Assembly (NCBI GenBank): GCA_028554755.1
Contig: JAPTOF010000003.1
Location: 12,250,001 to 12,314,000, forward strand
From: Cordia subcordata
Taxonomy: Eukaryota; Streptophyta; Magnoliopsida; Boraginales; Cordiaceae
Direction: 5' to 3'
DNA: 64,000 nt
Of the stretch, positions 1-11,549 are shown piece after piece. The position numbers were made by a program, and so were the translations under genes. The notes beneath the pieces were generated by a model that made no database searches, was not told where the DNA came from, and saw nothing but the letters and a program-made list of their open reading frames with translations. Each line of letters opens with the position of its first letter. The first letter of the stretch is position 1.

Positions 1-2395
1 TATCTCAATGGCCTTTTTATGGCCCTTCTTGAAACCAAACTTGTACTGGATGATGGCATCCTTAAGAAATGTAGCCTGATATTCTGAAAAATCCCTAAAT
101 TCTATGACAATAGCATTTCGGGCATTCTGCAGCTCCCGCTCTAGTACCTCGATGCGCTTGGTGGTTGATTGGTTCACTAATATGTAGGCCTCCCCCCTGA
201 CACCGTTTTCTTTACTTCAGCATAAAGGTCCTCAAGTTCCTTCCTTTGATTGGTGATAGAAGTCTTCAGGGAGTCATTTAGGTCCTTCTACTTCTACAGC
301 TCCCTGTCCTTGGCCTTTAATTCCTTGGTATGAAAGGCCCCTTTAGGTCTTTGAGGTCTGCAAGGTGTTTGACTTGGGCAATATCCTTGGCAGCCCTCAG
401 CTTCTTCATCTTCCTTTTGAACCTTTCCAACTCAGCAGACTTGGAAGTCTCGTCTAATGATCGGCTGGCAATCTTATTACTGAGTGCCCAGCCAAATAGA
501 CTAGCTCAAGGGCTTTCTTTATGATAGCCTGTAGGTAAAAACAAAAAAAGAAGAGAAGATAGAAAAGTATAAGGGAATGGCCCAACGAGAAAGGGACAAG
601 ATAGAGTGAAATGCAAAATTGCAAGAACGCTTACGTGATTGTTGGGTTCACCCAAGGAGCAGCACAAGATCGAAGTCTTCACTTGGGTGATTAGAGTGAC
701 CACACTACGTCCCTCATCTACAACGTCAACTGTCAGGGTTAATATTCCCCTGAAGGCTTGGTCGACGGGGTGGAGGTTGATGGCCCAGTAAGTTGAGTAG
801 AAGACACTCCTCTCCCCTATTGCTCGATGGCGTGAGAGGACTTGGCCTCTTCAGTGCATGCTGGGCCCTTCCTAAGATGCTAAAGGGGCTGACTCTCTAT
901 CTTTTCTGAATCATCAAAGATCTCTTTAATAAGGCGCTTGCTTCCCCAATCATGGTTGGAGCTGGAGTGACGAGGAAGGCTGCCCTTGCAAATAACAATG
1001 CCCTGAGTAGGCCTGTAGAGCGGCCCGATCAGGGCAGCCACCTTGGTTGGCCGATAATAGGCCTTAAAGAGCCTGCCCTCTATAGTGGGCTTGCAGTAAA
1101 CACTGGATTTCTTCATGGTGAGGAATAAGTTGCCTTCTCTGGTGACCAACCATACTTGTGATAAAGAAGGAGAAGTTTAGAATTTGCAAGTCAAGATGTG
1201 TGCATCAAATGACAAGATTTTGAAGGAAAAAAGGTTCCAACCTAGTTGATCGACCACGGTAGGAACTCTAGATATAGTTTGGAGGCATTAACCCTTTATA
1301 GGGCTTGGTATTTGATGAATAAAGCTTTCCCTATATCCCAAAGCAAGGTGAACCTTTTTCTTTCTCTTCGAGTAAGCTTTAGGACTTTATTAAGTGCCTT
1401 CTCGATCCCCTGAGTAAGATTGAGTTGGGACCACTCTACGTTCACCCCTTGGGACTCGGGCAACTCATTAAAACATATTGATAATGCCACCCCTTATGTG
1501 AGGTGAGATTCCTCTTTAAAACAACCTGCTGGTTCCTTGCAGTGATATAGTACCAGCCATCCTCCTATTTATGGGCAAGATGAAACAAACTATGAAAGCA
1601 GTTGATAGATAGTTTGATTTGATGTGCTTGGAAGTATGAGTACCACTTGATAAGAGCTGTCCAACCATTTGGGCATAATTGATTGGAGCAGATCCCATAG
1701 TGGTTCAAATAATCACAGATGAAACGAGGAATAGGCAACCTACGACCTATAGCAAAGAAGTTCTTGTAGAATGTTATGTCGCCATCTTTTCCTTGGCAGG
1801 CATACTCATGAGGATTGGGGAGCCTAACAACATAATTGTCGGGAACCTCTAACAAAGAGTAATGTTCTCTAGTATGGTGTGGTTGAGGTTAGGCTCCCTG
1901 AGCAAATAATTAAAGGAGGCTCCTGCTTTCACCACCGCAGGGGCTTCTTCCTTAAAAGCTTCCTCTATGTCCTCATCATCTATGAGAGCCCCCACTCTGT
2001 TATCAACATTCTCCCGATCAGAGGTTGTGGCCTCGTTTACCATGGGCCATCTTGCCCATTTTGATGGCTAAGTCCCCTGGGACAGAGACTCTTGGATTCT
2101 CGTGTAAACCCTCAAAAGTAGCGTTAAAATTAGAGTCCACCCCTAGTACTATGTTGGCCCTGAGAAACTCTTCTTCGGAGAGGTTCAGTATAAAGTTGAC
2201 ACTAAAGGTCTAGACAAAAGCCTCTTCAAGGGAATCGGGGATTTCGGGTATAGGGCAATCAAGGTAACCTAGATTGCCGAAGATATTAGGAAATTTAAGA
2301 GAATCCCTAACCCTAGAATCCTCAGGGTTGAACCTAAGAGACGGAGAGTCCTCTTCTTTATTCTCAGAAGGTTATGGCTATCCGAGATCAAACAT
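1..2395 (-). pseudogene. Degenerate transposon ORF, Transposase_28-like ('putative gypsy type transposon')
   Basis: Read on the minus strand, successive frames give a plant transposon protein. An N-terminal acidic part (about 2100-2395, with stops) is followed at 1565-2043 by a core containing the motifs RLPNPHEYAC, FYKNFFAIGRRLPIPRF and NHYGICSNQLCPNGW. The order and spacing are those I know from the plant 'putative gypsy type transposon' domain. Downstream (about 300-480) is a charged coiled-coil stretch (SAELERFKRKMKKLRAA), then a C-terminal part containing EFRDFSEYQATFLKDAI that runs off the left edge. Several frameshifts and stops break it, so I call it a pseudogene. Function is unknown; such ORFs occur in or beside LTR elements. 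It is cut at 2498 by copia element C. A host gene exon cannot be excluded but is unlikely. Confidence 0.6.
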
Positions 2396-2498
2396 CAAAG
2401 AAAGGAAAGAAGAAGAAAGAGAAAACAGAGAGACTATATCAAAATGAGTAGAATAAAAAAGAAATGAAAAGACAGGTTCTAGAAAAGAATACCTCGAG

Positions 2499-2792
2499 TG
2501 TTGGCTTAATACTAATTCTATATTGTTTTGATGATGCAAATTATAAGTTAATGAATTGCTAATTGTACTTTGAGCTTGTACAACATTTTCCTAAGTTAGG
2601 TGGTTGAAGATGAGCCATGATTAAGAGTATAAGAAGAATTCATCAAAAGTGGCTTAAGTTATTCAAGACAAGAAAAAATTTCAAGATAGAAGAAAAAGGC
2701 CGTGAAGTCATAAAGAGGAGACGAAGCGACATAAGGGGTACCAGCTCGTGTGCTCTCTTGTGAATGCCTTAAAGTAGTCTTTTATAGCTCAC
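2499..2792 (+). repeat. 5' LTR of copia C, first segment
   Basis: This segment matches the start of the 3' LTR at 21066 (shared runs such as GATGATGCAAATTATAA and TGAATTGCTAATTGTACTTT). It has about 19 extra bases near its start. It stops at CTCAC (2788-2792), which is the target duplication of nested element A, and resumes at 13434. Confidence 0.92.
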
Positions 2793-4347
2793 TGGTATGC
2801 TTTTTTAGTGCAAGCCCTAAAAGACCCGCGAGCGTACGGATCGTGTAGAATAGTGTGTACGAGTGTGAGTGTTGAACCACAAGGATGTGTGAATTTGTGG
2901 AAGAAATTCTATGCTAGCGTGCTCTAGAAGAAGCTTAAAAAGGAGACCTAAACTAACATGTTTTTGTACTTTTTGGATTTTTGGGAGCTAAGGGAAAAAG
3001 ATGAAAGACTACACTATAAATGCACTAAGGAAAAGAACGAAAGAACTAAGCTAACTTAGGGGATTGAAACAAGGGAAAGGTGATCGGGTGACCTACATTT
3101 GTGAATGGTTGATTTAGTGCCTTTATGCTATGGGATGCAGGGATTGGCTTTCTACTTAAGGCATCTAATTCTAAGCAACTAACTAGTGTCCTAATTATAC
3201 CCTAAGACTCAGTGTAGGTTCGTCCTTAAGCGTACACATTTAGAGCTATGCCGTGGTCCTTGTATACCTAAGGCCATAGGAGGGACTAGAAAGTTACCTA
3301 GGTGCCCTAGAACAACCCTACCCTAGTTCCTAAACCATTAGCTGGATTTAAAGCTAAGACCTAGGGTTCCTAGGGTCTACTAAGCCTATCTAGACAACTA
3401 TTAGCTAGATTTAAAGCTCAAGGGAACTCAACCTAGACTAATCCTAACTTATGTACCGTTATTCTATGGACGCTAACGCGAATTAATACCTAGTAAGTAT
3501 AGTCTTACATGTTCTAAGGCAAGGTGTTGTGAATTTGACGTCCTATCCACGAGACAAACACTAGCGAGTTTGATTATACCATTGAAAGCATTCAAGTATC
3601 AACATGTAACATTGATTGAGCATGTATTCACTGTAAGGCATATTTCATATTCACATAGACATGAATAGAATCAACCCACTTCATATTATCCATAATCATA
3701 CACATACACATGCATAATTTGAGGATTAGAAGTGTTTTAGAGCAAATACAACCCAATCTATATACATACAACTCATTTAAGCATTACATTAAACACATGG
3801 ACATGAATTGATATAAAGGTTCTAAAAATAAGAACAAAGTATGTATATATATATAAGCCAATAAAATCCCATAACAAAGAGTGTATACATCAACCCATTA
3901 CATAAGTTAGGTACCCTAACTCATCAACTCAAGCAGGAAGTAAATAAAAATGAAGGAGGTCATAGAAATCTCCCTTTTCATCCTCGCTTGTTTCTTTACA
4001 AACTTGAGCAAAACTTCACCAAGCAATGTTTGAATCCTCCACAATTAACTTAATTTCAAGTGAGTGTATGTGTTAGTGTGTGAATTAGAGGTGGGTAAGA
4101 ATAAGGTTTTGTGTGTGAGAAATGGGTGTGTGCATGGGTATCTAAAAAATCTCTTTTTAAAAGCTGAAAAGTTAAGTTTTTATAACATCTGCCGCGCACA
4201 GCCGGTCGACCATCTAGGTCGACTGGCTTCTCTTATTAACTCGTCCGGCTTTCCAAGTGATGCTTTCTCGCTAGGTTGACCGGCTCTTTAGGGGAACTTG
4301 GCCAGGCAATTTTGGGGTCTTCTCTGGAGTGGCCGGTCGACCTAGCA
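2793..4347 (-). repeat. 3' LTR of element A, truncated
   Basis: Starts TGGTATGC, matching TGGTGTGC at 11550. It carries the U5-end hairpin (2825-2869), the paired 20-nt hairpins (3338-3357 and 3401-3420), a TATA box read on the minus strand (4176-4185), and GGTCGACC palindromes (4204-4211 and 4335-4342). At about 4347 the sequence jumps into what in element B is 3' noncoding DNA (36384 onward). The start of U3 (several hundred bases by comparison with the other LTR) and the polypurine tract are therefore deleted. Confidence 0.88.
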
Positions 4348-5514
4348 AGTAGCCAATCCACCACAAGCCTAGGATTTTAACTCACACACTCGGGATGTTG
4401 ATATTTCATGCCCCACACTAACATGGCCTCCCCAATATGCATAAAGCCTCAAAGGCAAGATGAGAGAATATCCAAATGTAATGGCTTATAAAAGCCTTTT
4501 TCACATAACTACAAAGATGATAGCATGTGCTAAGTTGACATTGTTTCACTTATGCACTTATTCACAAAACTCTTTGGTGCCATTGGCTTTTTCTCTTTTT
4601 CAATTTTTTAAATATTTTTTTGCACCTTTTTTCCTTTTTCAACTTTTTTTGAATTTTTCATGCTTTGAATTGTATTCACACAAAAAGAAAAGAAAAAGAA
4701 AGGCTTTGGCACATAAAAAAGAACCAATCAAGGATGAGGTATTCATATCAACAACCCTTTCTTTCAACACTCTGTCCTACTAAGCTATAGGGTGGCTACA
4801 AGAGTTATTCTTAAAGGTCCTCACTCTCCACAACTCTCAAGGGCATCTCCTCCAAGTCTCGGTTCTCTCTCCACTCCATTCACTTCCCCACAATGCTACT
4901 CATATTCACTAATCAATTGAGTCAACCATATTAGCCAACACAATGATCAACCAAGAAATAATCAACTCAACATGCATTAAAGTTTGAAAAATTTTCACCA
5001 TTTTTAACCAAATAATATAGTCTACCCTAAGAAAAACATGAAATCAATAAGACTAAACTCCCACACCCCCAAACCTAAACTTCGCTTGTCCTCAAGCAAA
5101 TGAAGTAAAGCACATAAACAAGCAAATTGACATTACAAAGCACGTAAGGGTGGTGGGGATGGGGTAAAAACATGGGGAACAAGTGGAGAAAGGACAGATA
5201 CAACCTTGCATTTTCTTCAAAGTCCTCCATGCTAATGATAGATTACCATACTACTAACCTTATGACTCACAATCCAAAAACACTCAAAGAAGACGATGTT
5301 AGTAGCATTGCTATGCATACTTGCATTGGCATGTGCAATAATGAGCAATGGTGTATCTTAATGGACAAAAGATCAAGATTCAACACTTTGGTGTGGGTGC
5401 AAGAAAGATAAAAGAAAGAAAAATGAAATAAGTACAAAATCACAAATTGAACCTAGGTTGCCTCCTAGTAGCGCTAACCACTATGCCGTCAGCCAGACGA
5501 ACACCAATTCCTCT
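4348..5514 (-). other. 3' noncoding region of element A
   Basis: No gene here. It aligns with the post-pol noncoding DNA of B (36384-37562). It includes a T-rich/A-rich low-complexity block (about 4585-4700), an internal polypurine-tract-like sequence (5063-5090 on the complement), and the conserved post-pol hairpin motif at 5457-5475, exactly 40 nt beyond the pol stop. The 3' end of the region is missing because of the LTR deletion. Confidence 0.75.
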
Positions 5515-6775
5515 TCAACCTCCATATATGGGATCCTGAAGCATTAAAACCTCCACAAAAGCCATACTCAGGTCAAATGCATGCTTTAGGTGTTGCCCGT
5601 TCATCGTCAACTCTCGGTCATCCTTTAAATCTTTGATCTTGATCGTCTGGAAGGATAGGCAACCAACACTTCATACCGATCATCCTATCTTGATTTAAGC
5701 TTCCCTGGAAAAAGTTTCAAATGTGAGTTAAACAACCAAACTTTATTGGAAGGAGAAAATGATTGCTTAAGAATGTGTCTGTCGTGAATCCTCTTCATCC
5801 TATCTTTATAAAGTTTGGCGTTCTCATACGCCTCAAATCTAAGCTCCTCCAATTCCGCTAGGTCAAACTTTCTCTTCTCACCCGCTCTTGCCAAATCATA
5901 GTTTAAGGCCTTGATCGCCCAATAAGCCTTATGCTCAAGTTTTACTGGCAAGTGACAAGCTTTCCCATAAACCAATTGATACGGAGACATACCAACAGGA
6001 GTTTTAAAAGTAGTATGGTAGGCCTATAAAGCATCATTCAATCTAATAGACCAATCCCTCTTATCGGGCCTAACTGTTTTCTCTAAAATGTGTTTGATCT
6101 TCCTATTGGACACCTCTACTTGTCCACTAGTTTGCAGGTGATAAGGAGTAGTACCTTATGGGTGACCGAATATTTTCTCAACAATGCCTTTAAAGTCCTA
6201 TGGCGAAAATGCAAAACCCCCATCACTAATCAAGACTTAGGGACTCTAAATCTAGGGAAAATGTTCTCCTTAATAAACTTAACCACTACTCTATAGTCAT
6301 TAGTGCGTGCAGGAATAGTCTCAACCCATTTGGACACATAATCAACAACTACTAAAATGTACCCAATAGAAGGTAGAAATGGTCCCATGAAATCTATACC
6401 CCAAAACATAAAAAAATTCTCTAGGCCGAATAGGGGATAAAGTCATCATAGTTCTCCTAGAGATAGACCTAGATTATTAACATCTAAAACACTTTTTGCA
6501 ATATTCTTGGGCAACCCTAAAGAGAGTGGGCCAAAATAATCCACATTGCAAGACCTTCGCGACGGTCTTCTTGCCACTAAAATGACCTCCACACCCTTCA
6601 TTGTGACACATATTCAACATGCTCTCAATCTCGTCTTCAGGCATATACTGGCGAATCATTTGATTCGCACACATTTTAAAAAGATAGAGGTCCTCCCAAA
6701 AGAAATTTCTAACTTGTGTGAGAAACCTCTCTCTCTCTCTTTTCCCAATGGGAGGCAAATCACCCTTTGGCAAGA
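5515..6775 (-). pseudogene. Integrase domain of element A pol (broken)
   Basis: Reads leftward from an HHCC zinc-binding region (HNEGCGGHF ... CKKCFRC, about 6477-6640) through a decayed catalytic core to a C-terminal part with [17 protein letters not shown] and [16 protein letters not shown]. It ends at a TGA (5515-5517) after DPIYGG. Frameshifts and stops separate the pieces, for example near 6477 and 5990, and the core is the worst preserved part. Integrase would join the cDNA ends to host DNA. This copy cannot be functional. Confidence 0.85.
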
Positions 6776-7262
6776 TAGTTAACTATGTGAGCAAAGCAAG
6801 GCATGTGATAAGAAACGATGAACAATTGTTCATCAGGAAATGAATCACGAAAAGGGGATGGATCACTAGAAGACTCACTAACAAGACGGGAAAGATGATT
6901 TGTAACTAAATTTTCTCTACCCTTTTTATCCCGGATTTCAACATTGAATTCTTGAAGAAGGAGCAACCACCTAAACAAGCGGGCCTTAGATTCTTTCTTA
7001 GCTAACAAATACCTCAATGCTGCATGATCGGTGTATACAATCATTTTAGACCATAGGATGTACGACCTAAACTTGTCAAAGGAGAAGACAACTGCTAGAA
7101 GCTTGTTTCTGTGGTGGTATAGTTCTTTTGAGTTTCATTAAGAGTCTTGCTAGCATAGTACACTATATGGGGCAACTTATCTCGCTGTTAACCTAAAACA
7201 ACTCCTATTGCATAATCAGATGCGTCACACATAACCTCAAATGGAAGACTGTAGTTAGGCGG
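6776..7262 (-). pseudogene. RNase H domain of element A pol (broken)
   Basis: Contains the conserved [18 protein letters not shown] stretch (about 6980-7044) and a more decayed N-terminal half corresponding to [14 protein letters not shown] in B. It is followed by the linker with [11 protein letters not shown]. RNase H removes the RNA strand during cDNA synthesis. The reading frame is interrupted between 7044 and 7263. Confidence 0.8.
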
Positions 7263-8420
7263 CTAAATGGTCGGGGATGTAGACAATAAGGATTTAAGCC
7301 TATCAAAAGCTCTACCACACTCATTATCAAATTCAAAAGAGACATCTTGTGGTAAAAGCCTAGACAAGGGGTGTACTATATGGCTAAAATCCTTAATGAA
7401 CCCACAGTATAATCCTTTATGCCCTTGTAAAGATCTGATATCCTTGACACACTTAGGGACAGGCAATTTTTCAATTAATTCTACCTTAGTTGGGTCAACT
7501 TGAATTCCACTAGATGAGACAACATGACCCATAACTATCCCTCGTTGCACCATGAAGTGGGATTTCTCCCAACTCAACACTAGATTCTTCTCCACACATT
7601 GGTCTAAGACTAAAAAGAGATGACTCAAGCACTCATCAAAACTATCTCCAAAGACTGAGAAGCCATCCATGAAAATCTCTAAATGCTTCTCTATCATGTC
7701 ACTAAAAATGGCCATTATACATCTTTGAAATGTTGCTGGGGCATTACATAGACCGAAGGGCATTCTCCTATACGCAAAAATGCCATAAGGATAAGTAAAA
7801 GTGGTCTCCTCCTAGTCCTTGGGAAACACAAGGATCTGATTATAACTCGAATAGCCATCTAGAAAGCAATAGTAGCTATGCCCAGCTACTCTATCTAGAA
7901 TCTGATCTAAAAAAGGCAATGGGAAATAATCCTTCCTAGTTTTGGAGTTGAGCTTCCTATAATCAATACAAACTCTCTACCTCATGGGAGTACGTGCAGG
8001 GATGAGCTCTCCTCTCTCATTTTCCACAACTATGATCCCTGACTTCTTAGGGACAACTTGAACTAGGCTAACCCACTCACCATCAAATATCGGATAAATA
8101 ATGCCCGCATCTAAAAGCTTAATGATCTATTTTTTAACTACTTCGCTCATGTGTGGGTATAGCCTCATTTGCATCTCCTTAGAAGAAATGGCTCCATCCT
8201 CAAGGTGAATACGATGCATGCAAACAGAAGGGTCTATACCTCTTAAATCATCAATTTTCCACCTCATAGCCTTCTTCTGTTTCCTAAGAACCTCTAAGAG
8301 ACGCTCGTCATGCTCACTAGAAAGATCGGAAGCTATGATAATGGAAGGGTCTCACTAGGGCCTAAGAATGCATACTTCAAATGGTCACGAAGGGGTTTGA
8401 GCTCTAAAGAAGGACTGGAC
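7263..8420 (-). pseudogene. Reverse transcriptase domain of element A pol (broken; catalytic DD changed to DG)
   Basis: The C-terminal half is open (7263-7763), with MPFGLCNAPATFQRC and then FMDGFSVFGD where B and D have FMDDFSVFGD. The second catalytic Asp codon is GGC (7662-7664 on the complement). The N-terminal half (about 7764-8420) reads as the Athila RT segment around the DYRKLN and SWVSPVQ motifs but is interrupted by stops. A shift of frame and loss of the active-site Asp both indicate a dead enzyme. Confidence 0.88.
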
Positions 8421-8439
8421 TCGACCAAGGGGGTCTCAA

Positions 8440-8553
8440 CCTCAACATCATCAATGGGGACATCACTAGAATCAAGACTAGAACGATTAACCTCAGCCTC
8501 AACATCATCAATGGGGACATCACTAGAATCAAGACTAGAACAATTAACCTCAG
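8440..8553 (-). repeat. 57-bp in-frame tandem duplication in the protease-RT linker of A
   Basis: Two adjacent copies of a 57-bp unit (8440-8496 and 8497-8553) differ at one or two bases. The unit is 19 codons long, so the duplication keeps frame. Elements B and D have a single copy. It lies in an acidic, poorly conserved linker. Confidence 0.9.
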
Positions 8554-8559
8554 GTGACT

Positions 8560-9660
8560 TATCAATCGAAGAACTCTCAACTATGGTGGTAGAAGCTATA
8601 CATTTCTGCTCTAAGGTGTCTAAATCAAAGTTAGACGAAAATTTCTCAAATTTTCTCAATTCTTCTCCATCGATCATAGCACTCTACAAAGTCCTCAACA
8701 CAAGAATCAATCACATCAACTCTAAAGCACTCTTCTCCATCCTCTTCTCCTATAATAGTCCTATTCACCGTCTCGGCAACCTTTATAGTGGACCTCAAAT
8801 TCCTAAATTTCATCTCTAGTAACCTTGACCTACAATGAATAATAGCATTCACGGTAGCAAGGAAGGGGCAACCTATTAGAATAGGAGTGGAATGTCTAGA
8901 GTCATGTCCCAAAACCATATCTAATAGTATGAAGTCAACAGGGTGCATGAACTCACCTACCTGGACCATAACATTCTCTATCACACCCTAAGGTCCACGC
9001 TTGGACCTATTAGCTAGCTAAAGAGTAACATATGTAGGGGACAACTCACCTAGACCTAGCTGCTGATAGAAAGAATAGGGAATGAGATTCACACTAGATC
9101 CTAAATCTAATAAGGCGTGATCAATCTGGGTTTCACAGATTCTACAAGGAATGGGGAAAGCTCTGAGGTCACTCATCTTGGGCGATAGGCCTGAAGTACA
9201 AATACTACTCACATTCTCTGTAAGCCTCACCTTCTTAGGGATGTTCGATGACCTATGCTTCCTTGGACAAAGATCCTTAAAGAACTTAGAATAGGAGGGA
9301 ATGGAAAGGATCGCATCTATCAAAGAAAGATTGACCTTAAGGTCCTTAAGATTATCTAAAATCTTGAAAAACCTAGAATCCTCACTTAGTATAGGCCTCT
9401 ATAAGGTGGATAGGAAGAGAACTTTGGGTGCAACATCTCTAGACACATAGGAATAATCAATAAGCTTCCTTCCTTCCCGATTAGGATGGGAAGTACTACT
9501 CTCTCCATGGTCTTTAGTAGGCTCAACTTTCTCAACAGGACCTTTTCTAGAATCCCTTTCAACTGGGATATATATGGCTTTCTAGACTCAGAAGGTCCAC
9601 TAAGTGTAGGTATTACAAAGTCAACTCCTACCCTATTATCCACTACCCTACCGCTCCTAA
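8560..9660 (-). pseudogene. Aspartic protease domain of element A
   Basis: Two open pieces (8646-8984 and 9018-9323) carry the retropepsin-like region. The motif is HALLDLGSSVNLIPYSFYQQ, in which LDLGSS is the D-x-G active-site signature of Athila elements. Downstream are TPILIGCPFLATV and the flap-side region. A stop lies between 8984 and 9018. The protease would cut Gag-Pol. The active-site Asp is retained although the ORF is broken. Confidence 0.82.
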
Positions 9661-11274
9661 GAGTGGTGACGACCTTAGCCTTGGCCTAAGGGGGGATAAG
9701 TGGTATCGACGGAGGAACAGGATTAGACTCTAGGGTTCATCTCCGGTTGAGAAGGCAATTCCTTGGGGTCTCTAGCACTCAACTGACTAGCAATCTATCC
9801 TAACTATGCCTCAAACCTCTCCATTTGCTGCCTATTTTCTGCTAATTCCTGCTGCTGGTTTTGAATGAACTACATTATCTTCATTATGTCATTACTATGA
9901 GGCTGGCTACTAGAAGGAGCAGGTAAAGCCTGAGGTTGAGGAGTACTAGTGAGACGTGGCTAATTAAGATGATAGAGACTTGGGGGATATTGAAGACAGG
10001 GCCTTTGCTAGGCTAGAGTTTGGGTATATGAACAAGACTCGTGTTGACCTTGTCTCCAAGAAAATTTTGAGTTGTCCCTCCAACCCGGATTGTATGTGTT
10101 CGAATATGGATTATACTCACAAGAATAACCTTGGGTGGCATACACTTGTTCTTTCATGAATTTGGGAAATTAGGACGCTAACGGGCAACCTACGGTCTCA
10201 TGAGATGACTCAGAACACAATCCACAAACCTCAACAACTAAAAGGGATGAGGAAGAACCTATGGGACTAGTCTTATGACCATGACATGAAAGAGACAATG
10301 AAATGAATTGATCTAACTTATTCGTTAAAGCCTCTACCTTAGCAAGTAAATCTAAAGAAACTTTAACCTCATTAACACTTTTCCTATTAGCTCCCCGACT
10401 AAACCTTTCCATAGCAAAATTTTGAAAAGAATTTTCAGCCATCAACTCTACTTTCTTTTATGCCTCAGCTGGTCTTAGAAGATAGAAGCCACCACCAGAG
10501 ATGGCATTAACCATCATCCTATTTTGTTCATTTAAACCTCGAAAGAAATATTTCAATAGGTCATGATTATCGTACCCGTGGTGTAGACATTGTCTAAAAA
10601 GGTCTTTGAATATCTCCCAAGCCTCATTAAAGGATTCTAGATCATGTTGGGAGAAAGTCATAATGGCGGTCCTAAGGTCAGCCGTCTTGGCCATAGGATA
10701 AAATTTTTGAAAGAATTTAAATTGAAGCTCAGCCCAATAGTAATGCAACCATTAGGAAAGGAATGCAACCAAGCCCTATCCTTATCCTTAAGAGAGAAAG
10801 GAAATAATCTTAGATGTATGACCTCTTGAGGGACATTGGGGACATGGAGAGTGGAACTCATCTTAGCAAAATCAGTGATATGCTCTAGAGGACTCTAATT
10901 GCTTCTCCTATTGAAAGAATTAAGCATGGCCAACATATTAGACTTCATCTTGAAGTTTGTCTCCCCCAAACCCGGAATTTGAATAGCCACATTAGGCTCA
11001 AAGGCTTCGGAGAGAAAGAATTGCCTAAGAGTGGGTTCCTTATCTATAGGTGGATTCGGGGTACGGGGCTCTTGTCTAAAATGATCTCAGGCTTGATGCC
11101 ATAGTGATCATGAGGTGGAATAGGATTCATTGGGGGAATGGAAAGATTAAGAGGATGATTTGGATCGGCCATTTCCTCAAGAAGATCTCTTAAATTCCTA
11201 AAATGCCTTGCAATTTTATCGGGTTTAGGATTAAGAGGAACTGGGGGATTTCTAAGGGATCTCCTAGCAAGCAT
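9661..11274 (-). pseudogene. Gag of element A
   Basis: The start is taken as the ATG at 11274, in the context MLARRSLRNP shared with B and D. An upstream TTG gives the longer open frame but is unlikely to be used. The order is a proline-rich N-terminus (about 11044-11274), the Athila capsid-like domain with FPFSLKDKDRAWLHSFPNG and FYPMAKTADLRTAIMTFSQH (10458-10861), and a CCHC zinc knuckle CGLCSESSHETVGC (about 10185-10226). A Q/P-rich tail leads to protease. Gag packages the RNA. Several stops and frameshifts break this copy. Confidence 0.87.
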
Positions 11275-11525
11275 GCACAAACTATCCTAACTCCGGCCAC
11301 TTCAACCTTCGAAAACTTCAATATTCCTAAAACTACAGCAAATAAACCACAGTCCTAGAAAGTGTACTAAAAACAAAAGCAAAAATAGATAAATAAGAAC
11401 TAAAGAAAGATAATATAAACAACAAACAAGATAAGCAAAAACTAAACAAACTATAAAGAAAAATCAAGAAAAACAAATAAAGCAACTACCAAAACACATA
11501 AGCAAAGAACACAAACCACTGTGCC

Positions 11526-11543
11526 TCTCCGGCAATGGCGCCA
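11526..11543 (-). other. Primer binding site of element A (tRNA-Asp)
   Basis: On the complement, 18 nt match the 3' end of plant tRNA-Asp(GTC) with two mismatches relative to B. It lies six bases inside the 5' LTR boundary. It would prime minus-strand cDNA. Confidence 0.88.
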
Positions 11544-11549
11544 AGAACT

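Noticed and set aside
8310..8819. 169-codon plus-strand ORF
   Set aside because: Antisense to the protease-RT linker of A. Its repeat comes from the 57-bp duplication.
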